Source of the DNA: Burkholderia sp. GAS332
GTDB lineage: Bacteria; Pseudomonadota; Gammaproteobacteria; Burkholderiales; Burkholderiaceae
Reading direction: 5' to 3'
Length of the DNA stretch: 64,000 nt
Assembly: GCA_900142905.1 (NCBI GenBank)
Contig: FSRV01000001.1
Location: 2,418,001-2,482,000, forward strand
Shown here: positions 48,061-55,283 of the stretch, piece after piece
Layout: every line of letters starts with the position of its first letter
How positions within the stretch are numbered: the stretch's first letter is position 1
Program-made: the position numbers and the translations under genes
The notes under the pieces: model-generated
Seen by the model: the letters and a program-made list of their open reading frames with translations, nothing else
Told to the model about the DNA's origin: nothing
The model's database searches: none

Positions 48061-48135
48061 TATCGATTACACAAAGCAAACAATGTCAACGGATGCACAC
48101 GATCGCGCTACAATTGATAGTGTTCAATATGTAAC
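48061..48135. promoter_or_regulatory. Divergent XRE/tniQ control region
   Basis: On the minus strand, TTGACA (complement of 48084-48089) and TCGATA (complement of 48061-48066) are 17 bases apart. The predicted transcript start coincides with the XRE start codon at 48054, implying a leaderless message. On the plus strand, TACAAT at 48109-48114 is a likely -10 box for the tniQ gene. The 52 bases 48084-48135 recur at 50082-50133. Confidence 0.5.
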
Positions 48136-48200
48136 TTGGCTAGAGGCGGTTATCTGCTTCGCCGGTCCGAGCAGCACACCTTAAGGAGGGGGCGATAGCG

Positions 48201-49580
48201 ATGCATGAAGTAGCCCTCGTCTGCGGCGCCGTATCGCCTCCACTGAAGGATGAGTCGGCGCTTTCGGTGATGCTGCGAATCGCGTCGTCGAATGCGCTCA
48301 CGCACAAGCAGACGCTGGCGCTCTTGCTCGATCGTCGGGTTTCGTCCTGTGAGCTAGATTTGCTGCGCATCGACATTAGCAAGGCCGACGCGTGGGGACG
48401 CCGGATCGGCTGGCAGTGGCGGCCTGCAGAAGCCAGATTGATAGCAGCGATGCCTGGCTTGAACCGCGTACTGTGGAGTCGACAGGCAAGGTGGTGCCCG
48501 GTGTGCGCCGGCTTCGGTTTTCACTCCATCTGGTTTCAGCTCGCCGCGCTCGCCACCTGTCCCATACACGGATGTCTGCTAATTGACCATTGTGAAGCTT
48601 GCGGTGTCGAAACTGGACCTTACAAGGTCTCGAAGGAGCTTTTCAACAAGCCGTACCATTGTCGGTCTTGCGGCACTTCCATCGCACGAGGCGAACGAAG
48701 TGGGCGGGAGCGGTGGATATTCTTCCGCGAAGCCGAGGCGTTCCAACGGGCATTTGATCCGCTCGCGCGGTGGTATGGGAGAGCGACACGGGAGTTGATT
48801 TTCCTGGACGCGTCATGCAGGAAATGCCAAAACAGTGAAGTGCCCGCATTCAAGGCGGGATTGCTTGACGGCGCAATGCGGAAGTTGGTTCCATTGCCAA
48901 ACGCATACGCGCTTTCTCCAGTCCGCCGGGTCCAGCTGCGTTCTTGGAACATGCGTCTTGCTAGCGACGTTTCAAGAGACGGACCGCCCTCCAGATATGG
49001 ACTGCTGTCAGCTGGCAAAGCGCTCTCGGTTTATCAGAGCACGACCCGTTTCCTGTTGCACATAGTCGCGCAACACGAATCAACGAACTTGAGTTGTGAA
49101 AGCCTGCAATTCCATAGCGGTGAGATTGCGTCGGTGGAAGGATGGGCGACTGGGCGACTAGCGCTTCTGATCATGCGATGCTTTTTCGAGTCACCGTATT
49201 TCCTGACTTTCCCGGCACCAATAGGCGGATCAGTCCTGCGCAGCTCCGTTTTCGCTCCCGCGATCATCGGAAATTGTTTGTTGAAAATTAACTGCCGGGC
49301 GATGGTGCTCGCTACATTTCTCGCGACGTATGAGATGGCAGTCGGCCACATTAACCGCGGCTACATTTTACGTCGCGATCTTCTCGCATTGCCCGAAGAT
49401 TTTGTCGTATTGGTGGGGATGAAATCGGCACGTGTGCTTGACGCGGTGGTGATTTTTCCTGAGACAGCGCTTACCGATTTGATAGGCTGCGGCGAGGCAG
49501 ATGCGGCAGCGCTCGCCGCGACTACGAGGAGCCTTAATGCCGCTTTTACAGAAGGGTTCAGGGCGTGCGGCGCGGACTGA
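48201..49580 (+). CDS. Second TniQ/TnsD-family protein
   Basis: 459 residues. It starts with the TniQ pattern (KDESALSVMLRIASSNALTH) and has a zinc region: Cys99/Cys102 (CPVC), Cys120/His123 (CPIHGCLLIDHC), Cys131/Cys134 (CEAC) and Cys154/Cys157 (CRSC). It is not closely similar to the TniQ at 45529, so the module has two distinct target selectors, as seen in some Tn7-like and CRISPR-associated transposons. AAGGAGGGG precedes ATG 48201. It is controlled from the divergent XRE promoter region. Confidence 0.87.
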   Translation: MHEVALVCGAVSPPLKDESALSVMLRIASSNALTHKQTLALLLDRRVSSCELDLLRIDISKADAWGRRIGWQWRPAEARLIAAMPGLNRVLWSRQARWCPVCAGFGFHSIWFQLAALATCPIHGCLLIDHCEACGVETGPYKVSKELFNKPYHCRSCGTSIARGERSGRERWIFFREAEAFQRAFDPLARWYGRATRELIFLDASCRKCQNSEVPAFKAGLLDGAMRKLVPLPNAYALSPVRRVQLRSWNMRLASDVSRDGPPSRYGLLSAGKALSVYQSTTRFLLHIVAQHESTNLSCESLQFHSGEIASVEGWATGRLALLIMRCFFESPYFLTFPAPIGGSVLRSSVFAPAIIGNCLLKINCRAMVLATFLATYEMAVGHINRGYILRRDLLALPEDFVVLVGMKSARVLDAVVIFPETALTDLIGCGEADAAALAATTRSLNAAFTEGFRACGAD

Positions 49581-49869
49581 CGGAGGCCGCATGGGACTTC
49601 GCACGGTTAGCCGGCTGACGGGGCGAACAGCACATGGCGTGACCATCGCCGAACTTTGCCGACGTTGCCGCATCTGCTGCTCGGGAAAAGATTGCGCCCG
49701 TTGGTCTGTCGCCAGATGGGTAGGGAAAGGCGTCATATTGAAGGGCAACGCCAGCGGGCGGTATTTTTTTAAACGTGGGGTGGCGCGGGTAATGAAGCGC
49801 ACACGGCAGCCCGAGCCTCCCATCACTCTAGTCTTTGCATACGAAATGATTTACGCAGAAGTGTCTGCT

Positions 49870-50058
49870 TCATGCGAGCTTTGAAGGCGGAGCCAATGGC
49901 ATCGGCGCGAGCTTGTCCAGCGTAGGCGTCTGCTTTCCAAGCTGGAGCGCGCTTAGATAGGTCCTGCCGGAGACGCCAAGGCCGTCCTGAGAGACTCCGC
50001 GCATTTGCTTGCCGCCCTCAGTCCGCGCGCGAGGCCAAGACGAAACTACATCAGTCAT
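49870..50058 (-). pseudogene. Decayed second copy of the XRE regulator
   Basis: The frame from ATG 50058 encodes MRGVSQDGLGVSGRTYLSAL and QLGKQTPTLDKLAPM, matching the XRE protein at 47758 (GVPQEGLDVTSRTYLSQLER, QSPTLDKLEAI). The N-terminus continues in another frame (FRLGLARGLRAA), showing a frameshift, and the C-terminus is replaced. It lies on the same strand, with the same upstream region as the intact gene. Confidence 0.8.
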
Positions 50059-50081
50059 GTGCGTGAATTCGAAGATGTAAC

Positions 50082-50133
50082 TGTCGTCGGATGCACACAA
50101 TTGCGATACAATTTATAATGTGCAATATGTAAC
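50082..50133. repeat. Second copy of the 52-bp XRE/tniQ control region
   Basis: Compared with 48084-48135 the sequence has the same length and differs at 8 of 52 bases, by eye. Conserved blocks are CGGATGCACAC, TACAATT and CAATATGTAAC. It adjoins the decayed XRE copy, so a whole regulator-promoter unit was duplicated. No tniQ gene follows it on the plus strand. Confidence 0.85.
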
Positions 50134-50246
50134 AACTAATCCCGTGCGAACCGTACTTCTGCTGGCACGAAGCGCTGTTTTGCGCAGCTGACTGCGCTCA
50201 GGACAGCAGGGCCGGTGACTAAAGTCCGTTGATTTTTCTTGAAAAC

Positions 50247-50660
50247 ATGCTGCTCACAAAATCTCAGTGGGAAACGCCGTTCCGGAGGAGGCATGACCCG
50301 TTCAATCGGTGGCGCCTCGCTGGCATCAACCATATTGCTACGACGTTCCTGGTACGCGCTGCCGGGACGAGGCCCGATGACCCCGACGGTTATTCGTTTA
50401 TCGTCGCGGATCCGTCGATCCTCGTTTCGGTCTTGGAGGGGTACGGCGCAACAAAGCCTCGTTTGCTGGCGATCGACTGGGAAACGATGGTTCCTGTTGC
50501 GAGCCTGTGGTCGTACCTGTGCGCCGATCGTGGATCGAACTTTCTCGCCTATGCGGATGCGCATGGCCGCCTGCGAGCATGCGAGCCGCAGCAACCTGAT
50601 CCTCTTGAAGCGAGCAGCAAGGTGCTTGTCTGGGCGCATGCTGATGCAGACGCCGCCTAA
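50247..50660 (+). CDS. Hypothetical protein
   Basis: 137 residues from ATG 50247. I recognise no family. The composition is protein-like (LLAIDWETMVPVASLWSYLC then ADRGSNFLAYADAHGRLRAC) with an N-terminal basic segment. It lies between the XRE remnant and the AbiEi-like gene and could be element cargo. An overlapping frame is Arg/Ser-rich and less convincing. Confidence 0.45.
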   Translation: MLLTKSQWETPFRRRHDPFNRWRLAGINHIATTFLVRAAGTRPDDPDGYSFIVADPSILVSVLEGYGATKPRLLAIDWETMVPVASLWSYLCADRGSNFLAYADAHGRLRACEPQQPDPLEASSKVLVWAHADADAA

Positions 50661-51004
50661 CCGACAGCTTCGGCATAAGCATGGACGGCGAGACTGCCGG
50701 GCGTCTCTGCGCAGGCATCTGTCTGTATGAAATTTTGATGCAGCGTTTTCTGCTCTGGATGGCCCTTGCTGCGTTTGTACGCGAATCTGTGTCGCTGCGT
50801 TTCCTGCATGGACACCGCGACGCGATACATCATCCGGTGGAGGACTGCGTATGAACGGGTGTGAGGTCGTATCGCCAAAGCATGCCGATTTACCATGCGG
50901 CTTCTGATCTGGCCCGAGGCCGCCGTGGCGCGGACAGCCCCGCATAGTCAGGCATGAATCAGTGCATCGACGTGTCGTCAAAGGTGACCAACTGAGGATC
51001 CAGC
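50661..51004. other. Intergenic region without a recognised gene
   Basis: About 340 bases between the hypothetical gene and the AbiEi-like gene. GAGGATCCAGC before ATG 51005 may provide its ribosome-binding site. Nothing else was seen. Confidence 0.45.
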
Positions 51005-51667
51005 ATGCAGGACGCAACAGAAATCGTGCAGTTCCTCATGGATTTCGCGCCACGTTCACAGCCGGTGGGCTTGCGTTACTTCGCGGAGCTTGAAATCGAC
51101 TCATCGCAGGTCGGCAAACTCGTAAAACAAGGATGGTTGCGACAACTGTCTGAAGACGCTTATCTGCTGCGTGGAGACCAGCCGGGCATTGATGGAACGA
51201 TTGCCTATTTGCAGGCATACGCTTCAAATCTCCACGTGGGAGGAAGGGCCGCGCTGGAGTGGCACCGGATGATGCACCATCTGCGCTTTCGCGACCGGAT
51301 TGATTTATGGGGCCGCGGATATTGCAATGTCCCCGGCTGGGCGGTGGAAAGGCTTGCGTGTTCCTACTATTCCCTGCCTCTGTTCGATGCGCGGATGGAT
51401 GAAAGCTACGGATTGAAGCCGCTTGCGTGGCGCCATCCACAGGTGCTTGTTTCGGTCCCGGAACGTGCAATTCTCGAATACGTGAGTGTCTCGCTGGACC
51501 TGGTCTCGATAGAAGACGTGAGAGCCGTCATCGGGAGCCTTAGAAACATTCGGCTGAATATCCTTCAGGAACTGGTCGATCGCTGTTCACGAAGAGACGT
51601 AGTATGGGGGCTAAAATTTCTCGCGGAGGATGAAGACATAAGCTGGGCTCGTCAGTTGCGCGTCTGA
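51005..51667 (+). CDS. AbiEi-type antitoxin-like protein, C-terminus short
   Basis: 220 residues. The N-terminal winged helix (GLRYFAELEIDSSQVGKLVK, QGWLRQLSEDAYLLRGD) and the following part (LHVGGRAALEWHRMMHHLR, ILEYVSVSLDLVS) are the AbiEi_3 type found in type IV toxin-antitoxin systems. Family members usually continue about 40 residues with a GxGKR-KGGRLDPxY-type ending; here it stops after WARQLRV. The expected AbiEii nucleotidyltransferase toxin is not found downstream, so it is an orphan or regulator remnant. Confidence 0.75.
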   Translation: MQDATEIVQFLMDFAPRSQPVGLRYFAELEIDSSQVGKLVKQGWLRQLSEDAYLLRGDQPGIDGTIAYLQAYASNLHVGGRAALEWHRMMHHLRFRDRIDLWGRGYCNVPGWAVERLACSYYSLPLFDARMDESYGLKPLAWRHPQVLVSVPERAILEYVSVSLDLVSIEDVRAVIGSLRNIRLNILQELVDRCSRRDVVWGLKFLAEDEDISWARQLRV

Positions 51668-52255
51668 GCGCCGTGGTGCGATGGCAGCGGTAATCGTGGT
51701 CCCGAGTACGGTTTAAAAACCCGTCGATGAGCTCGCATGCCCGTTTGAGCGTCGACGTCGTTTGCGGGCTCTGGGCGCGCTACCGACAGTGGCGCTAGCA
51801 GTTCGATCGGACGCTTATTCGAAGGGAGCAGGGACGGATATTCGATGGTCGGTCGGCATAGAGAAAGCCGGCACAGTTTTCGAGACCGACACCGGCGAGC
51901 CACTCTCGTACGCATGGTGATCTGCGTGGCAGTCGTAATCGGTGCGGCGGTATTCTCACGCCCGGGATAGTCATGCGATGTATCTCCGGGTAGATGATGT
52001 TCCGCTTGTCCTGATCCCGGTCACCGAGGAACCGCGCGAAGTGCATTGCTACACACAGGATCGGGGTGTGCGAGGGAAGAGCGGTTTGTCGGAACCGCCA
52101 GGTTGGCTACCGTTGTCCGGAGTAGCAGGAGACGGGTATGCGCGCGAGGCTCAACCGAGCCGGCCGGAAAGTAGGGCCGAAATTTTTGTCTTTCGCCACC
52201 GAGGCCACGGTCGCCTCGTGTAGATCTGAGACTCAAGGTCCGCCGGAGTTGCTCC
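51668..52255. other. Region where an AbiEii toxin gene would be expected; none seen
   Basis: About 590 bases. A plus-strand frame at 51942-52223 encodes MYLRVDDVPLVLIPVTEEPR, which has no recognised family. No nucleotidyltransferase motif was found. Confidence 0.45.
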
Positions 52256-52699
52256 ATGACAGACCATCCCGAGCATAACCTCGCCACGACGGTGGCCATC
52301 AGGTTCCGTGACGAGATTCTCGGAAAAGGGTGGCCCGACGCTCGTCATGTTGCCGAACTGGCGGGCTTTTCTACCGAACAGAAGCGTACGGCGTATGCAA
52401 TCCAAGCTCGAGCGACAGGCGCTTTGCTAGGTGCCTGGTCTGCGCCCCAGCATCGGTTCATCTATCCGGACTTTCAGTTCAATCGATTGGGCATTCTCCG
52501 GAAGGACGTTGCTGAACTTCTCGCCGCCTTGCCGCCGAACAACGACGATCGCGGAGGCTGGCGACGTGTTTTCTGGCTCTACTCGCCACATCCATTGCTG
52601 GACGGGCAGACGCCGGCAGACGTGTTTGCGAACGCCCCGGTTCGCGTGATCGAGGTCGCAAGAGTGGAATTTCAGGGCGATCCCGGGACGGCCTGGTGA
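52256..52699 (+). CDS. Xre/MbcA/ParS-like antitoxin-type protein
   Basis: 147 residues. The C-terminal part has the pattern of the MbcA/ParS/Xre toxin-binding domain (VFWLYSPHPLLDGQTPADVF, ANAPVRVIEVARVEF). The N-terminal part (MTDHPEHNLATTVAIRFRDE) has a possible helix-turn-helix. GGAG precedes the ATG. These antitoxins normally pair with a RES-domain toxin; no RES gene follows, but two very small genes do. Function as a solitary regulator is possible. Confidence 0.6.
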   Translation: MTDHPEHNLATTVAIRFRDEILGKGWPDARHVAELAGFSTEQKRTAYAIQARATGALLGAWSAPQHRFIYPDFQFNRLGILRKDVAELLAALPPNNDDRGGWRRVFWLYSPHPLLDGQTPADVFANAPVRVIEVARVEFQGDPGTAW

Positions 52700-52728
52700 A
52701 CCTGTGACCGGAATAGGATTGAAGGCGG

Positions 52729-52917
52729 TTGCGGTTCGCGCTGGGCCCTGCGTATCCCTCTGGCCCGATAAGACCGTCAGGTTCTGCGCCGCATGGCGAC
52801 CAACTGGTGGAGCTCGCCCGACTGATCGGGCAGTACGAGGTGACATTCATGCAGGACCTTGCACTCGTGAAATGGCTCGTTGAACTTGGACGACGAAATC
52901 GGGAAAGCCAAGAATGA
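52729..52917 (+). CDS. Small hypothetical protein preceding a DUF2442-like gene
   Basis: The longest form starts at TTG 52729 and has 62 residues; the true start is unclear. The second half (LVELARLIGQYEVTFMQDLA, LVKWLVELGRRNRESQE) looks helical and genuine. Its stop overlaps the next start as ATGA at 52914-52917, which supports translation. The family is unknown. Confidence 0.4.
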   Translation: MRFALGPAYPSGPIRPSGSAPHGDQLVELARLIGQYEVTFMQDLALVKWLVELGRRNRESQE

Positions 52918-53078
52918 GCACCTTAGCAAAGGAAGTCCATTTCGATGACAGCACCATGTGGGTCGAACTCGCCGACGGTCACTCAGTCGAGGTGCCGCTG
53001 GCCCGGTTCCCTCGCCTGCTGCTCGCCACACCTGAGCAGCGAGCCACCTGCGATATTGGCCAATACGGTCAGCACTAG
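52914..53078 (+). CDS. Short DUF2442-like protein
   Basis: 54 residues. VHFDDSTMWVELADGHSVEV followed by PLARFPRLLLATPEQRATC matches the core of DUF2442 proteins, which commonly accompany DUF4160 proteins in two-gene, antitoxin-like pairs. The usual ending (about 20 residues with GxGIHWPxLDED) is missing: the protein stops at IGQYGQH. It overlaps the preceding small gene by four bases. Confidence 0.7.
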   Translation: MSTLAKEVHFDDSTMWVELADGHSVEVPLARFPRLLLATPEQRATCDIGQYGQH

Positions 53079-53203
53079 TACAAGTTCGTACCAACTTTAG
53101 TTCGTTTGACAAGAGCTGCCGAGATACAAGGCGTGGAGAAGGGCGGACGTACGGGGCGTACGAACGGAGGATGGTGAAGGTGCTGTCTGGTGCGTGATTC
53201 CGG

Positions 53204-53614
53204 CTACTTGTGCGGGCCACCCCCGTGCGATCCGCTCGCTCCGGACGACTGAAAGTCACCGCCGAAACCACTCGAGCCGAGGCCGCCGCCGTGGCCTTCG
53301 GCGCGCGCTTCGCCGTGCCCGCCACGTGCCATGGCGCCGCCGTGATGAACGTCACGATCATGGTCAGGGCCGCGATGAAAATCGAAGTCATGTTCATGGT
53401 GGTGACGGTGAAAGTGGTCGATATCGACAAAACCGAGAAAGCCGCCTCCGTACAGGGGATACTCATAGTCGAGACCGCAGTAATATTCGGCGCCCGCAGG
53501 ATTCGTCATCATGTACTCCTGATCACAGAAATTCATCGATGTGTCGTAAGGTGCTGCGGCACAGCCACCCAGCACCACGGCTGCAAACACCCCCGTCAAA
53601 GGGGGAAAAATCAT
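53204..53614 (-). CDS. His- and Gly-rich lipoprotein
   Basis: 136 residues from ATG 53614 (GTG 53623 is possible). A lipobox (VVLGGC) marks a lipoprotein with Cys near residue 18. The mature part has two Cys and then a strongly His-rich stretch (VDIDHFHRHHHEHDFDFHRG) and a Gly/Ser tail. The His cluster could bind metal ions. It is monocistronic, and the family is unknown. Confidence 0.75.
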   Translation of the reverse strand: MIFPPLTGVFAAVVLGGCAAAPYDTSMNFCDQEYMMTNPAGAEYYCGLDYEYPLYGGGFLGFVDIDHFHRHHHEHDFDFHRGPDHDRDVHHGGAMARGGHGEARAEGHGGGLGSSGFGGDFQSSGASGSHGGGPHK

Positions 53615-54001
53615 GTGTTGCACGGTAAGACCTCATCTATTACGGCGGAACGACTCCGCTAAAGATTTAGACAGAGACGCGGCATGCATGTCCGGGGGCC
53701 GTGCAGGGGAATTTCGTTACCGCGTGTGACAAGACGAGGTCGCCGAATCCCTCAAGCCCCGCATTTTCTCTTCGCTCCCGTGTGCGCAACGGCTTACCTT
53801 CAAGCGCCGCGCGCAGCAGTCCGCTGTTGGATCGAATGAGGTGCGATTGTCGATTGCTCATCGAAGTGTGCTGCAGGTTCTGATATGTCGTATAAACGGT
53901 TTGCCGCGGTGGTCTATTCCATTTTCCGGGCAAAGATCGTTGCTGGGCAAGTGCTAACGCTGTGCCGTCGCTCAACCCGTTCGCGTCAACCTTCGTCGAC
54001 C
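53615..54001. other. Intergenic sequence downstream of the chrB remnant
   Basis: About 390 bases without a recognised gene. The right end is the point where ChrB homology stops (about 54002), so foreign sequence may have joined there. Confidence 0.4.
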
Positions 54002-54700
54002 GGTAAAGGCAGCGCCGACGAAGTCGAATCCGAGTGCATCCGGCGGGCAGGCCTCCGGCCAATTCAGCCAGAGGAATCGCGCCTTCGGGTCGATGAAGCG
54101 ACGGATCAGCCATGCGCTTGCGACACGGCCGACCCATAGCCTTTGCCGGGTTGCCCACGTGAGGGTCTGGTATTCTGCGCGCCATAACGGCCGGATGGCC
54201 CGCTCTGCGGCATGCGGCTCACCCGGTGACGGGACCGTTTCCGCGAGCGCTACAAAGTCTTCCCAGGCTACTTCGGCGTAGGTCGATGCCGCGCCCGGGA
54301 TGTAGTCGATCGTCCGGATCGCGTCACAGTCCTTGCGCAGGCGACGCAACAGGCGGGTGACCTCCGCTGGTGCCTGTCCGCCGAACGTCTTCCGCGCAGC
54401 GCCCAGTGACGAGACAAAGATCCCGTAGTCGTCATTCCGATCGAACAGTGCGCGGAAGTCCGCTTCCTGCGACGAGTCCGGGCTTGGCGCCCGCGGCAGA
54501 TGCGCGGTGCAGCCGGCTTCGCTGATGCTGCCGGCGAGTTCGCGCAGCATGTCCTCGCGCTCCACGGTGTGCGGCAACAGGTCGATGCCGTCACGCAGGA
54601 CAGCGCCCCCTTCGCTTTCAGCACCCGCCATGTCCACATCCGCGCGGTAGCGTTCTCGGTGGGAAAGGTCAGGACCAGTACGGCCCAAGCGGTTAAGGTA
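54002..54700 (-). pseudogene. chrB: chrB-like chromate resistance regulator, frameshifted and truncated
   Basis: Two frames join to give a ChrB-like protein. The N-terminal part is AWAVLVLTFPTENATARMW, then TWRVLKAKGA. After a frameshift near 54600-54610 it continues as GAVLRDGIDLLPHTVEREDM, NFRALFDR-type DFRALFDRNDDYGIF, and TWATRQRLWVGRVASAWLIR, RFIDPKARFLWLNWP. Homology ends at FDFVGAAFT, so the C-terminal third is missing. ChrB senses chromate and controls chrA; no chrA transporter is present. An upstream ATG was not identified. Confidence 0.85.
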
Positions 54701-54710
54701 TTGATATAAA

Positions 54711-55283
54711 GTAAGCTACACGTGTACTTTACAAATTATTTTGGCTTAAGCTTCGGTCGCCACCGGATTGCGCGTCATTGCATCGCGCATGATTGCCCAC
54801 CATTCTCGAAAGGCACCTTTTGGGGAGTGCGTCTCATGCGCTCGAGCTATCGGCTTTCGGGCTGAACATGGAGGGGAAGTCGTTCACAGGTGAGCGAGCA
54901 TCTTCGAGTTTGGCCCCAGGTATGACCGTGTGTTCGCAGCGGCGCCCGTTCGAAAAAACGATATGGTTGTCGAATAGAAATTCGATCACAGACTTCTTCC
55001 GGTCCCGCGATAGCCCCCAGGACTCCGACCGTATCGGGGCACTCCGCGGTTTCCTCCATCGACGCTCGTTCGACGCCTGCCGGCAACGCACGGTGGCGCA
55101 GTCACACTCCTGCGGACGATGGCATACGTCGAACAATCGGCCTTCCGTTTTGAGCATACACTGACGCGCTCAGTTCGGCATCTGTCGGTGACTTGTACTG
55201 GAAACATATTTGTAGGCTGGTCGTGTGTCCTGTTCAGAGCGGGTTTCGCTAATCTGGCCAACTTCGGTGAGGAGGCCAGCAAA
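54711..55283. other. Intergenic region without a recognised gene
   Basis: About 570 bases between the chrB remnant and the ferric-reductase-like gene. Open frames on both strands lack protein patterns. Locally AT-rich at 54705-54745. Confidence 0.45.

Noticed and set aside
49368..49884. Overlapping frames on both strands after the second tniQ gene
   Set aside because: Neither shows a recognisable domain, and they overlap tniQ or the XRE remnant.
50136..51017. Minus-strand frame of 293 codons opposite the hypothetical gene
   Set aside because: Arg-rich composition with no pattern, and it overlaps plus-strand genes.
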